A stretch of 64,000 nucleotides of DNA from Amoebidium appalachense (GCA_963693365.1 CAVNZM010000006.1:5766001-5830000), one strand, 5' to 3'. Counted from the stretch's first letter, positions 10,321 to 30,942 are shown. Notes: generated from the sequence alone by a model not told the origin. Made by a program: numbers and translations.

Positions 10321-10485
10321 CTCAGTCAGATTTATTTGTTTCTTTACATTCTCTTGATGATTGCATTTAATCCTGGTTCCCCACACGTTTTACCTTTGTA
10401 CTGTATTAGACTAAACACTTGATGTGTGACACCAATTGTTCATGTTTAATTAAGATCACGGTTGAAAAACTCCTCCTTCCCCTCA

Positions 10486-10486
<1 letters not shown>

Positions 10487-10518
<32 letters not shown>

Positions 10519-10643
10519 TCCCCCCTTCGCTCCCCCCACAAACGGGGACACCATGGCACACGACCACGCGGGTTTCTGGGAATCCATTCAATATTCACAA
10601 CTGCTACATACAACGGGCTCGATTCCGATTGAAACGTGTGTTG

Positions 10644-10690
<47 letters not shown>
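10487..10690. repeat. Paired C tract and G tract
   Basis: A C run at about 10490-10516 and a G run at 10645-10691, in opposite orientation about 130 bp apart. They could pair in single-stranded form. Confidence 0.85.
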
Positions 10691-10692
<2 letters not shown>

Positions 10693-10699
10693 TGCTCAC

Positions 10700-10844
10700 T
10701 GTATGGCACGGCCGGGCCTCCGACGGGTGGCTCAGTGAGATAAGGCACCGCGCCGCCCTTCTTGCCTCCTGCGTGTGTGGTCGGCGCGCAGAGGAAAAGA
10801 GCAACCACCGCCCATATCCACAGGGCCATTTGGTTTGGCGACAT
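10700..10844 (-). CDS. Signal-peptide-bearing first exon
   Basis: ATG at 10844 opens 48 codons ending at a GTGAGC donor (10699). The N-terminus is a textbook signal peptide: a short polar start, a hydrophobic core (MALWIWAVVALFLC) and a likely cleavage near THA-GG. The mature part begins GGKKGGAVPYLTEPPVGG. The product is therefore secreted or membrane-targeted. The downstream exon is uncertain. The Gly-rich exon at 9553-9851 is in the right orientation and of similar composition, but does not join in phase directly. Confidence 0.5.
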
Positions 10845-11613
10845 GATGACGCTGTTCTAGCCTTATTGTTTTTCAGTGTTTTGTTTTTGTTTTCCGGTAC
10901 CTTTTCGTGCTTTGGGACGGGCTTGTTTTTGGGAAATGACCAGGCGTTAGGGAAGAAGAAGCTCGTAAGGTGTGGGATAGTGATGATGGTCGGTGCGATT
11001 TTGTTCTCTCTGTCTGTTTTTTTCGTGGTCAACACAAGCGCGTGCATGTAGCTATTTACAACTATGTACGCGTGAACGCCTTTCTGGCCATTCCACGCCG
11101 TGATGCCGGGTGGGATGGTATTTGAGTTTTTCCAGGGCGCCAATCATACCTCGTAAACCATACCTTTATATAGTTACAAAAACGACCCAATCAAACAATC
11201 GAATGCTCAAAAATAGCGAATCGTCATTCCTTGTGTTGAACTGTATATAGTAACAAGATTCATGAAAACCAATCACGGCGTATCAAAACATCCCAGGCGC
11301 CGCAGGCGGCAACGCTCGAGATCTGGTGTGCAAGCCCAACGATCTGTTTTCTTTCATGCTGATGCCACTGCCAGAAACAACGACAACAAATGAAAACCAC
11401 TTGTCAAAAGACACCCAAAAAACATAAAAACGCATGCCCCGCTTCTCACCCCTTTTACCATTCATTACCCTCGCCCTTTCAAGCTCTGACAATTCCAAAC
11501 AAAAACATTCCACTTTCTCAGCAAACTTCTTTCTCGAATTTTTCTCAAACTCTTTATTCTATCCCACCACCTCTTTTAAAATCTTCGACATTCTTTTCAC
11601 CCCAGCTGAAATC

Positions 11614-11788
11614 ATGGCCTCCACTACTATGGGACCCTCTGAGGGCCGCCTGCCCGCGCGCAAAATCCTTATTCCCGTGGACGGCTCCCCCCACAGCACA
11701 AATGCAGTCAACGTGAAGACCCCCTCCCCCCCCGCCCCCCTCCCCCCCCAAACACACACACTGATACACAGACACACGCAGACACACG

Positions 11789-11824
<36 letters not shown>

Positions 11825-12642
11825 TGCACACACACACATACAACACACACACACACACAGACACACATCCGGTACCATCACCGTCATATACACACCACAC
11901 AACGAGTACAGACACACATTCGTGTACACACATGCGCAAGCACGAACACACACCCACACACAAACACACACGTATGAAGTAACAGAAACAAGCATGAAAA
12001 CACAGCCGCACAACAAAATTTAAATATACACAAAACAAACCTACCTTAACTTCCGATTTCTCCTTCATTTAATTTTGCACGCCCTCTTCTTCCATTTCTC
12101 CCGTGCTCCTGTGCCTCAATCTCCGCTGAAATGATTATTCGAGCTTACCAGGTCCCGCATTACCCCCTCTTTTGACAGTACCCCCCCCCCCCCCCCTCCC
12201 CCCCCCACCCCCCCCCCCCATTCCCCCGAAGTCACACACACCGTGACACGTGGCACACACACACGCACACACATAAAGGGGATAATAGCGGGGGGAGGGG
12301 GGGGGGGGAGAGGGGAGGAGGGGGGTAGGGGAGAGGGGAGGGGGGAGGGGGGTTCAACGAGAGTAACAGAAAGAAATGAAAAGGAAGACGTTTCTTCCTT
12401 TTCTTGTTTTATTTATTTTTTTTGTTTGAAGGGGGGAAGGGGGGGGGGGCTCGGGAGGAGGATGAGGGGGTCGCACGGGGGGAGGGGGGGGGGGGGGGGG
12501 GGGGGGGTGTTGCAGTTTCCGTGCATTTGATTGGCTAAAAACAACGCTATACTCTATTGATAGTATACATTTCACAGTGGGCTCTCAAGACAGCTCTGCA
12601 ACACGGAGACCATGTGACCGTGCTCTCCGTACGTGTGCCTTG

Positions 12643-12689
<47 letters not shown>

Positions 12690-12714
12690 CCGCCGCCTTC
12701 ATTTCCCCTTAAGG

Positions 12715-12748
<34 letters not shown>

Positions 12749-13271
12749 GAAAAAGGAAAGATAGTAAACAAGCAATAGGGGGGGAAAAAACTAAAAAGAA
12801 ATCAGGCACGAATAAGTCTTGGTCACACCTCATTGTGCATCCTTGATTTTAGGTGCATTCACTTTTGGTATTTGCTTATGTATAAATAGATAGCGCCTGA
12901 GTAAGCAATTACTATATTCGGCTTTATTTCTCTGATTCTATTGGACTACTGGACAGATACACCAAGTGTACATGCACGAAAGCTCGGGTGTAGGCAATTC
13001 GCAAACAATGCCCCCCCACCTCCCTCCCCGCCCCACCTCCCCCCTTCCCCCTCCCTCTCCCCCCTCCCTTCCCTCAAAAAACATGCACTCCCTCTCTCAT
13101 GTGTGTCTCCTCCCTCATTCGCTTTAATCAACGCACATGAAGATGCATACTCTGGCAGTAACATGGTCAAACATGCTGCGTGCTTGCTGGTTTTGACTCT
13201 CCTCCCCACCCCCCTCCCTTTCTAACTTAGTATAATTAATATTATTGGTTTCTCCTCCCCCGTTTCCTTGC

Positions 13272-13306
<35 letters not shown>

Positions 13307-15454
13307 CCTCCCCCCTCGGGAGCATACGTTGCCTACCCATTTTCACCCCTTTTCCCTCTTCACTAAGCTGAATGCCTTTCCATTCCTTTCCTCCGATTAT
13401 TTCCCGTGCCCCAATGCCCTCCCATTTCCCTTGTATTACCCGTTTCTGATTACACTCTCCCCCCCCCCCCCCCCCCCCCCCCCCTCCCCGCACATTCACA
13501 GTCCACCCCATTCCATCCCCCCCCCCCTCCCCCCCCCCCCCCCCCCCCCCCGCGTAGTGTTCCGCCCACCGCCAACATTCAAACCCTTCCCCCCTCCCCA
13601 AACCCCCTCCCCCCCCCCCCCCCCCCCTTCCCTTTTCCACATCTCTCCCCCCTCCCCCCCCCCCCCCCTCTCCCCACCGGCCGTCCCCCCCGGCAACAAA
13701 AAAAATAAAATAAAAATAAATTAATGCAGTGCTACGAGTGCACGGGCATTCCCCTGCCAGCCGTGCTGACCGGCCAGGAAGAGCACGACCGACAGAGGGC
13801 CATCGACCAGGCTGAGAACTACAGGCGGGCGGCTACCATAGTGCAGGGGGCTGCCGCAATGCTGGAGGGAAAGGTGCGCTATATGTAGCTGCAATGTGTA
13901 TGTGGTTGGGCTATAAATAGCTGCAATATAGTATAGATATATATACTACACACACACACACACACACACACATACACACACACACACACACTAGCACAAT
14001 AAGAACTACATACGGGCGGCTAACATATGAATAGTGCCGGGAGTCGCTGCATGGGTGGAGCTGGGAAAAGTGCGTTATCAATGATTCAATTGAAATGCAT
14101 CTATGGTCGCGCTAAATATATCTACAGAGAATATGTGGACATGTGTTCATGGTATATAACTTATCCACCCATCCCCCCACCTCTTGCCCGCTTATGCGCC
14201 TTTTTTTTTCCTCCTCCGCCCACATAAAATTTACCAAATATCGGTCTTTAGGGGTTCTACGTCAGCACCGCCGTGCTCGAGGGGGACCCAGGGGAGCAGA
14301 CGGTGGCAGCGGCGGCCGTGATTGGAGCAGACCTCGTGATTATGGGCAGCAGGGGGGCTGGGCCTGTGGACAGGTATTGAGCCCCCCCTCCTTCTTTCCC
14401 CCCTTCCCCCCCCCCTTCCCCCCCTCGAATCCTTTACACTCCTCCCCTCCCGCCCCCCCCCCCCCCCCCCCCCCCCACCCCCCCTCCTCCTGCCACCTGG
14501 CCCCCTCTCTTCCCCTCCCTTGTCCGTGGGTGCCCCCCCCCGCTCCCCCGGCTCTTGCTCTTGCTGTACACGTGAGTAGGCTTAGGATGGTTGGTAGATC
14601 GTTCTCCGGGTGGGAAAGCGGGTTTTGGTACTTATTCATCGTGCATGTAAAAGGGGCTTTTAACACAACTGAGATTTGCATGTGTTTGGTAATGGCCGCT
14701 TTCAGGTTTTTCGTGTTCGTGTGCACACAGCCAACTACAAGATGAACCATGAAGACCTAATCTTTTTGTTTTCCCAACAACTCTATCGGCCTTGCCGTCC
14801 CCCCCCCCCCCCCCCCCCGGGCCCTCACCCACCAACCCATCCACCACCACCACCCACCTCCTGCCACCATGATGTCTTACACCACATGCAACTCCTCCCC
14901 CCTACCCCCCCTGCCCCGAATCCCCCCCCCCCCCCCCCCCCCCCCCACCTCAAAAAAAAAAAAAAAAAAAAAAAAACAGGGGGAAGAGTAGGTTCAAATA
15001 ATACGCACAGTCCTTTCTTTCTCGACACACAACATTTTGCACACAAACAGTTCGATTTTCCTTCTCTAGAATTCAGCCTATTTTTTTTGGCCCTTAAATC
15101 TGGGCTTGACTGCATTTCGCAGTGTTGTTCTAACCCCCCCCCCCCCCCCCCCCCGCTTCCCCTCCCAAAAAAGTAAACAAAATCCAAATATAAACCACCA
15201 CCACCACCCTTTTATGTCTCCCCCCCCCCCCCCCCGCACCAAATACTAATGATAGCAATAAAAACAATAATAACTTAAAGTAGTGATAATAATCCATGAA
15301 AATAACAACCAGGGTGCTTGGGGGGAGTGTGAGCGACTACTGTGTGCACAACTGCCTGTGCCCCGTGCTGGTGGTGCGGGATGCCGGAAAGGTCGAGAAG
15401 GAGAAGGCGGAGCGTGCCGTTATAGGTGCCCCCATGGCCCAGGCTGCCGAATGA
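11614..15454 (+). CDS. Universal stress protein (USP), ATP-binding type
   Basis: Five exons: 11614-11712, 12578-12628, 13730-13873, 14252-14373 and 15313-15454. They join in phase to a 185-residue protein, the usual size for a single-domain USP. The N-terminus has the beta-1 motif KILIPVDGS and WALKTAL. The C-terminal half has GADLVIMGSRG, and the nucleotide-binding motif G-x2-G-x9-G-S (about residues 130-144) is complete, so this is an ATP-binding-type USP. SVSDYCVHNCLCPVLVV closes the fold. USPs are cytosolic, often homodimeric, and linked to stress survival. Acceptors and donors are canonical. Introns are filled with CA, C, G and A tracts, and exon 2 is only 51 nt. A T-rich 5' leader precedes the ATG. 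I chose the first ATG because it begins just ahead of the beta-1 strand. Confidence 0.93.
11740..11960. repeat. (CA)n block in USP intron 1
   Basis: Interrupted CA repeats, densest at 11780-11865. Confidence 0.9.
12641..12745. repeat. Poly-C then poly-A in USP intron 2
   Basis: C run at 12643-12688, GCC repeats, then an A run at 12716-12744. Confidence 0.95.
13269..13680. repeat. C-rich block in USP intron 2
   Basis: Several C runs of 20-35 bases (e.g. 13274-13304, 13458-13484) just upstream of exon 3. Confidence 0.9.
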
Positions 15455-15692
15455 ACTGGGGGTTTCTAATAGGGTGCCACATTAAACTTTGAAACTGTGA
15501 TGATTTGAATTTAGGAAAACCAATTTTTACTGCTGGTGTACATGTGATTATATATCCGATGTGTATGTATAGAGCATGTCACGGTATGTGAGTCATGTGT
15601 GGTTAATATTATCATGCATCCTGTGAACTAGTATCGCCTGCCTGGTATGCATGACTGGTTACACTCTAGATCTGGTTCAAGCCTACGTGTTC

Positions 15693-15698
15693 AATAAA
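15693..15698 (+). promoter_or_regulatory. Polyadenylation signal AATAAA
   Basis: AATAAA about 240 nt after the USP stop, followed by G/T-rich sequence. Confidence 0.6.
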
Positions 15699-15699
15699 G

Positions 15700-16283
15700 G
15701 AGTAGAATATCAGTGGGGGGTTTGCAGGTTGGGCGAGGTTTGTCTTTCGAACTATTCACTATAGTCTTGGTGTAGTGGTGGTAGGTGGTGCTAGGGGTGA
15801 TGTTCGAGCAAGATGGAGCGGTGGGTTTTTGCTGCGCATGTGGCCCCTGGGAAGGGGGGTTGGGGGGGGGGGGGGGGGGGGGGGGGGCAGGAGGTTTGAG
15901 GGGGGGTTTGGGGGGGGGGGGAGGGGGGGGGGAGAACAGGGAGGGGGTGATCAGGGCATTCTCACCCCTCCACTCTCTGATCCTTCATTATGTACAGCGA
16001 ACCAAATCATCATATGCCTGTCAACAACTTGCAGATAAAACTTACTGAATCCGTACTCAATTAAAAAAGAATCAATGGTAACGTCTACAGACTTGGCATC
16101 GGATATCGATATTGGGGTTACATACTGAAACGGTAAATGGCCATCAAATGCTAACCCACACAAAGTGTCACATAAATACGGCGCAAAGTGTAGCACACAC
16201 GCATGCACGCACACACGCACACACGCACACGAACACACACACATTGTCAAGCACACACACATACACACAACACACACAGTACC

Positions 16284-16314
<31 letters not shown>

Positions 16315-17076
16315 ACTGCATGTACACACACACACACACATACACACCGCACGCCACACACATAACACACACACACACACACACACTCTCTCTCTCTCTC
16401 TCTCTCCCCGGCCCCTCCCCCCCCTTCCCTCCCTCCCTCTCTCTATCTACAACCCCCCCCCCCCCCCCTATCACGTGCACAGGCAGTCACAAGCACACAC
16501 TCACTGCACACCGGTGCGACACCCACAGTGGCTCCTGTTTTCTCTCTTTATGGCACCCAATGAAGTATACACACGGTGTCCCGGCATTAATCTTTACAAC
16601 ATACACGATTTACACTAAGTCTTGCCAATTAATTGCACACCTCAGTAGGCTACGTCATAAGATTATGTTGGATACACCTGACACCCACCCACACCCTCGG
16701 CCCCCCTCCTCCCCCCTCCCCCCCCACCCCCTTCCCCCCCACCCCCTCCCCAAAAAAGGGGGACCATTTGCGCAGCTCACGTGTGCACCAATAATACACT
16801 AGCTTTATCAACTCACCTTCGAGCTCTTACAACGGATTGGTTGCTTTCTAGCCGTACTGGAACACCGACTCATCTGAAGTCACTGAATTTCAGAATGGTT
16901 TGACGGATCGATCTATTCCTGGCGGAGGGCCATTCCCTTGCATTCTTAAGCTTGGTTGCCAATGCACTCGTAATCGCGATAGTCAACACATTTCCCCGGT
17001 TTCATGCTCGTTTCCGAAACGTGCTTCTGCGAGCAAACCGATAGGCTGATTCCATTGTTTTCCAAGCAATCACGGT
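15700..17076. other. Intergenic stretch with repeats
   Basis: G runs at 15864-15887 and 15911-15932, CA blocks at 16190-16386, a CT run at 16385-16407 and a C-rich block at 16690-16755. No coding exon is supported. Confidence 0.7.
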
Positions 17077-18354
17077 TCAACGGTTTGTGCAATTATCGAA
17101 GTAGCACCGTGTCTCGGGTTCACTGAATGGGTTACTGTGTTCAGAGAACCCGCTTGCCGGAATAACATCGATGTAGTTATTCCCATTGGCGTAGCAGTCC
17201 AAATACATGCACCGCGAAGAGACGTTTGGTGCCTACGATAACCTGTGGCACACGTACGCAGGTCTGCCTGGCTGAGCGCAATGTTGCTGCACACTTTACC
17301 CTGAGCACTGTTTTCTCTAGATTTGCTGTGTATGAATCGTTGTATATAGAACTAAACTCTGCGTAGAAATATCGCTCACTGCCGGGGCCGCCATATTTGT
17401 CCGCAACATTGAACGGAGCGGGGACTTGGGCTGCGTTGTAGCACTCTTTGGAGATTTCCGTTTTGTTTGCCGACGGGGCGAGGGTAAGATATATGTTCAT
17501 AGCAGATATTAGCTACGCACGTGAAGTTTGGATGGCACTGGCTGGCAAAACTTACCATACTCAACCCTGCAAACACACCACATTTGTTTTTGTCGCCCGC
17601 GGGCAACAAATATCCTTTAAAATTAGTGATAACGTGCAAGGCTCCCCTGCACCCACGCTGCAGGAGCCGCGGGGGAAATGATGCTTCATCATCATCGGAA
17701 AAATAGTTTGCTGTCGAAGAGCCACCTGCATTCACGGAGCATTGAAAATGCCCGTTGTTTCCGCATTTTGTCCATATTTTGCTCGAGTCTGCAGCAGTGG
17801 TAATATTAATTTTAGTATTACTATTAGTACTAGCATTAAAATTATCAGGGATTTCGAGGCATCGCACACGCGCTGCAAGTGGAGGCATAGTGTCCATGTT
17901 GGGGACCCACACACATGTTCCGGATTTTTCTTCACCACGGGTGCCGCACGATACATGACAATAAAGGTCACTGCCCTTCCGTGACGTCGACGTCGGGCCA
18001 TTTATATATCCTGGTAGTACAGGTGTTTCGTTTTTTTGTGGCTCTAACGTTAACAATGGATCACAGTCAGAGTCCTTTTTACATGCCTGCGACGTTCGTC
18101 CCCATATAGCTGCCGGAGTGGTCCAGTTGAGGCCATCCCGACCAAACGAGGCATGTGTTTCTCCAGCAGGGTTGACTGTAACATTAACCTTGGAGCTGGG
18201 CGTGCGTAGGTTAACAGCGTTCGTGGTTTTTGTTGCGCCCACCATTCTGTTTATGCACAACAGCATCAAAACAACAATAGCTAGAAAAAAATGTGTTGGA
18301 AAACTTGATGACTTGTTGTATTCGGCTAATCACGAAAGGAAGCTTCGGCTCCTC
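17077..18354 (-). CDS. Cysteine-rich, N-glycosylated surface or secreted protein
   Basis: Three minus-strand exons: about 18325-17556, 17512-17300 and 17232-17077. Introns are 43 nt (GTAAGT...CGTAG) and 67 nt (GTAAAG...CGTAG). All junctions are phase 0 and the chain ends in TGA. A hydrophobic span (HFFLAIVVLMLLCI) lies at the N-terminus. The first ATG (18266) falls within it, so an upstream exon probably supplies the start (a TTAG acceptor near 18326). The ectodomain is about 380 residues. It is rich in paired Cys (CKKDSDC, CHVSC, CMYLDCY, CYFDNC) and N-glycosylation sequons (NVT, NWT, NET, NAS, NIT, NKT, NDS, NVS, NCT). It is either a signal-anchor membrane protein or secreted. The Cys pattern loosely recalls extracellular modules, but I cannot name a family. 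Confidence 0.7.
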
Positions 18355-18393
18355 ACGAGGTGAACCACGTGGACATATTGCACTAGCTGACAT

Positions 18394-20090
18394 GTGTCTT
18401 TAGGGCCCCCACATGTCCAGCATTATTACGTTGTTGTGCAGGTGGTTTAAAATATTCGTTCCGAGACCTCGTGCACCGGCACCCATGCGTTTCCCAGCTT
18501 TGGGACCCATGCTGGCATGTTAAAAATACTAATGATATTGATTCAACGCTGGCACTAAAGTAACATTTACTAATGGTTCATTATTGCAAGTGGAAAAATG
18601 GCATAGGCCTGAATGATAACCGCTTTAGCAACGCATATTTTTGCCAGAGCGAATTTTGAACAGCAGAAGAATGTTGGGACAAAAGTAACATATGCATGGG
18701 TTTCATGTGTAATGGGCGAGCTATGACCGACCACACTCAACAGAGAGGGGTATCAAGCGCAGTTTATTTTAAAAAAAAAAGAAAGCTGCACCTACAAAAG
18801 CAAGGAGAAACGTTCACCACAGGACGGATCCGGAGCCGTGTACATGTAGTCCCCTAGGTCAGACCTAGGCCATTCAGAACATACTCGAACATATAACTAG
18901 AAACAGGAGCTCGACTCATACAACGTTTATGACATAATTCTGGTTGCACAATCCACATACATATGTATTAGTTCTTGAAAAAGGCTAACAAGAGCTTTTA
19001 ACGTCAGCACAGATCCAGATGGCAAAGTTCATGATTGATCACCGTGAACCGAAAGTTTGAAACACGAAGGTGATTGGTTTAAGAGCAGGCGTCCCATTAG
19101 ACCCTTTTTTATCTCCAATTTGATTGGCTGTAAGTGCATCAGACCTCGGGTGTAAAGTTTACGTTCGAAGTTGATTAGCTGCCTACACCAAGGCTCCACG
19201 ACGGCCCGTCCACGTCGACTGCGTGATATCGATGCCTGCCCTGTAGGCTAACCGTTGAAATACTTCATGAATTACGAATATGGCCTCGTCAAATTCCCTT
19301 GTTCCTCTTTGCGTTCGCTTTCTTTAGATTGAGTTTTGTTTATGACGATTATCACGGTAATGCAACGACATCTTGTAATATATCATGTGCATGCATATGA
19401 GAATCACAAAGTGGAGCTCGCTTGCCAAAGCCCGGAGCTCGAGCACACCGAGCTCGTACTACTCTATATAGGTTGTCGTTTTGTGCTCTGATACCACAAT
19501 CCTACGAATATTTATTATTAGGATCATAAGTAGGATGACGTCTACCCTACACGTAGTGCGCATGCTGGGCATGTGACCGGGACGTGTACACATGTACATA
19601 CCGGATATCGATATATCGATACGGGTGGCTGAGGGCACCGCATCTCTGCACGCTATGATCGTATATGTAGGGCTCTTTTGGTGGAAGTAAACAAATATGC
19701 CTGTGTGTATGTCAGTAACTCAAACATACGTTACTGTTTTTAAAATTTACTACGGTCTTCAAGGGCGGGGATCGGAATGCAGCGGCATCCGATGCATGGC
19801 CATCATTCATGTCGCGATTGATCGATCCAGGTAATCAAAACGACAAAATCCAGACCTTGAGGAATTTATGTTTTTGCAGGAATTATCATGATCGAATCTT
19901 TCGGTCAAACTTCAAATTTTTTTATGATGACTTTATTGAGGGGCTCATCAAAAGAGAAGCATTCGAGATATCACAGATATCTCAGAGAAGAAAAAACAAA
20001 AAAGCCTTAACTTCAATCCAAAGTTTAGGTGGTGAGTTCAGGAGAAAACAATTACTGTGCGAAGGGTGTGTATATTGAGCGAGGGACAGG
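18394..20090. other. Unique intergenic sequence, no gene seen
   Basis: Ordinary complexity with no convincing exon. It contains a perfect 16-bp palindrome at 19606-19621. An 89-codon ORF at 19809-20078 lacks recognisable features. Confidence 0.6.
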
Positions 20091-20153
20091 GTCAGTGAGG
20101 AAGGGAGCGTAGGAGGGGGAGGGGGAGGGGGGAGGGGGAGGGGGGAGGGAGAG

Positions 20154-20157
<4 letters not shown>

Positions 20158-20249
<92 letters not shown>

Positions 20250-20400
20250 GGGGAGAGATGGGGCGGGGAGAGAGAGAGAGAGTGTGTGTGTGTGTGGAAA
20301 GGGAGAGGGAGAAGAGGTGGGAGAGAGAGAGGAAGGGGGGAGGGAGAGAGAGAGAGAGAGAGAGAGAGACCGAGAGAGCGCGCGCGTGGGGAGAGGGAGG
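20158..20400. repeat. (GA)n microsatellite
   Basis: A (GA) array to 20246, followed by interrupted GA/GGGA repeats to about 20400. Purine-rich on the plus strand. Confidence 0.95.
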
Positions 20401-20624
20401 GAGAGAAAGTTACAGTGAGAGAGGGGGGCGGTGTTGGAAGAGAAGAGGGGGGTTGGGGGGGAGGAAGGGAGAGAAGGAAAGATGGAGCAAGATAGAGAGA
20501 GATAGAGAGTTCACCGGCACTGGGAAAGTGGGTGTCAAGAGAAGGGAGGCATAGCGGGTTGGCGAAGTGAGTGTTTGTCGGGGAGGGGATGGAGGGGATC
20601 CGGGGGGATAGGGTGGAAAGGTTG

Positions 20625-20630
20625 GGAGGG

Positions 20631-20666
<36 letters not shown>

Positions 20667-20785
20667 CATGCACGGTTAACCTGCATTGTTGACCCGTGGC
20701 TGTATGTATGGGTTATGTGGTGTTTGAGGACCGTCGATTTGGGATGGGGGGAGGAGGGGGGGGGGGGGGGGGGGGGGGAGGGAAG
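20625..20785. repeat. Poly-G tracts
   Basis: Long G runs at about 20633-20663 and 20757-20779, upstream of the TTC1-like gene. Confidence 0.9.
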
Positions 20786-21067
20786 AACAGGGGATGGTTG
20801 ACGTCTGGACGAATCCGGAAAACTAGACATTGAAGTTGCACTAAGTGGGCAGTGGATCTGTATCCGAATGTTCGGTGGAGGGTGTACGGACTTTGGGGCT
20901 CTGAGAGAGTGTTGGGAGATAGTGTTCAGATGTGCTCTCAGAGGCACGCGTCTTTTTTTGGGAGGGGGGGTGTTTTTTTTTTTTCCCTCTCTGCATCATG
21001 CCACATCCTCATCTAATTCTGCTTGTTTTTACCCAGGTGGCCCTATTGTCATTGCTAAGAGGTGAAA

Positions 21068-28482
<7,415 letters not shown>

Positions 28483-29487
28483 TTGAAATGAAGAGAAAAC
28501 ATCACCTTTAATTTTTTGAAACTAAATCGATTTCCTCAGCAATGAGAAAATTTTCCAGCACGAACCCCCCCCCCACCACACGCACACATCGATTAATCCT
28601 CTCCCTTTTTCCCTTTCGGTGAGGAGGTACGGGGTAATTAAAACACGACTGTTTCGGTTTAGCACAAATGGTGGGCTTCAGTACTAAATAGCTATGTTAT
28701 TTAAAACACCCTCTCTGTCTGTTATACACATTACATTACGTTACATTTTTAGCCTACTGCATTATGGCAAAATGCACCTTAACACTCGTTTATGCATATC
28801 TACTCTCATCTATAACTGCACAAATTCAATAGTATCCCATTTTGATGCCCAAATGTGCATATTTGGGCGACTCTGCACCGGTTTCCCCTTTTGATCCTTT
28901 TGAATGCATAACATGCAAAGAGTTATCAACCCACTTGAATGCTCGGGAATTATGGGCTTGAATGAATTATTGGTATAATAGGTGTTGTGTACATATATGC
29001 TTGTGGTTTGTAGAGTCGGAGGCTTGGAAAGTAGTATTATTGTAATAGAAACCGGTATTTAAGTGGAGGATACTGTGAGTATATATATTTCATGAGATCT
29101 TCCCGTGGTTTGTTGCTTGGCATCAATTGAAAAGCTCCATTTTTTTTTTTTTTGATATCACCACAGTTTTTTCTAGCCTGTGACGATACCATACACACGC
29201 ATATGATTCCTTTAACATGCACACGTTAAAGAATTGAAGTCAGACAGGCCGGGAGTGCATATGGGATCCGATCTTTCCTTATTTGGAAACACTGCGGTGG
29301 CACAAAATACTGAAAGGGCATCGAATCTGCAAACGGGTTCTGACGCACCTGTTTAATAAATATACATGTTTTCTGTGTGCGTGCTGCTGTGTGGATCGGA
29401 TGAGAATCGGCAAACGTTCAAGTTAGAGAGCACCAACCTTTATCTCCGGTAGTTCGTCACTTTAACCAAACAGGGTCCTTTGCTTCT

Positions 29488-29518
<31 letters not shown>

Positions 29519-29536
29519 TCCCCCCCACTTGGGCCC

Positions 29537-29660
29537 TCCCTGAGGATGGGCTCTCCTTATGACTCATACTGTGCGCATGGCTGATGTTGCATACTTATGT
29601 TTGCCTTTGCATGTGTCCTTCGTGTATGCGTACTTCGTACCGTGTTCCGCATTCAAACCC
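29537..29660 (+). repeat. Dispersed intronic repeat, copy 5
   Basis: GGGCCCTCCCTGAGGATGGG, CTC..CTTATGACTCATACT, TGTATGCGTACTTCGTACCG, GCATTCAAA and then a C tract. The same 3' end is seen in copy 11 (minus strand). Confidence 0.75.
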
Positions 29661-29776
29661 CCCCCCCCCCCCCCCCCCCCCTCCTCCTCCCGTCCCCCCT
29701 TCCCCCTCTCGCGATCGGTTAACAACATGCATGTTTTCTGTGTGCGTGCCGCTATGGAATTTACAGTAATAGAATG

Positions 29777-29778
<2 letters not shown>

Positions 29779-29829
<51 letters not shown>
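29779..29829. repeat. Poly-C tract (51)
   Basis: Uninterrupted C run followed by (ACC)n. Confidence 0.97.
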
Positions 29830-29831
<2 letters not shown>

Positions 29832-29873
29832 CCACCACCACCACCACCACGTCCACGAGCCACCCGGACGTGG

Positions 29874-30170
29874 GAGCATGATGGCAGGTGTTAACCAATT
29901 AAAATTAGCCAATCCTTATACGTCATGCATTTTGGCAGGTCAAAGGGTAGTTTGTCACCTTAAGCTTGTTGGTTACCTTTTTTGGCTGCCGCGCTGCAGC
30001 TGCCTGCAGGATTATTATTTCTGCAAAACAATCATTGTTAAAAATATAAGATTTCAGAAAATGTAGGTTTTACGACCGGAAAAGGCGCCTTTGAGGGATG
30101 ATATCGATATCGAGTGCTAGCATTGCTAGAAACTCGAGCTCAGCCAGTCCGATATGCCATTACGCTGGGC
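29874..30170 (+). repeat. Dispersed repeat B, copy 2
   Basis: Homologous over about 290 bp to 7551-7835, starting GAGCATGATGGCAGGTGTTA and ending CAGCCAGTC..ATGCCATTA.GCTGG. Both copies are non-coding. Confidence 0.75.
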
Positions 30171-30643
30171 GTGGGGACAACCACACATGCAGGCCTCTGC
30201 CCCTACCATGTATGCATTTTTTTTTTCTTTCTTTTTTTTTTTTTTTTTTGCGGAAGTTCATTTTTTTTTTTTTAAAAAAAAAAAAAAAAGGGCTGGAATA
30301 TGGGCACCAATGTGGAATGGTACTAAAGCTTTGCCGCGTAATAAACCAAACGACGCGTCCCACCCTGGTTCCAGGGAGGGAGGGGAGGTAGTGGTGTGTG
30401 GACCAGGTTACTAAAGTTACAAACAAGTACAAACAAGTACTACTGATATCATTGGGCTACTTCTTTTTCGTCTCTTTGTGTAATGTACGTGCAAGTGTGT
30501 GCACATGCATGGTGTTCCGTGTGTCACATCTGCAGTATGCGCACGGGTGTGACCTGTGTGTGCGTGCGTGTGTGTGTGTCTGTGTATGACACTGGGTGTG
30601 TGTGTACATGTGTGTGCACGTGCACATGTCCCATGGTACAGCG

Positions 30644-30646
<3 letters not shown>

Positions 30647-30712
<66 letters not shown>
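30647..30712. repeat. (GT)n microsatellite
   Basis: A perfect GT array. Confidence 0.95.
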
Positions 30713-30714
<2 letters not shown>

Positions 30715-30900
30715 CGTGTGTGCATGACGTGTGGGTGGGTGGGGCGGGGAGGGGGGGTTATACCTGTCCAACAAAAGATGGGTTCCGGATCTACTACCGA
30801 GCAAGACTTAGTAGAAGCTTCAAAGGCAAAGCGTGTACACGTATACACGTATTATACGTATGCACACGGCACCCGCATATACTTAGTACCCCCGGGGGGT

Positions 30901-30902
<2 letters not shown>

Positions 30903-30942
<40 letters not shown>

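Noticed and set aside
20010-20947. 321-codon minus-strand Ser/Leu/Pro ORF
   Set aside because: Arises from (GA)n and G tracts, with no non-repetitive core.
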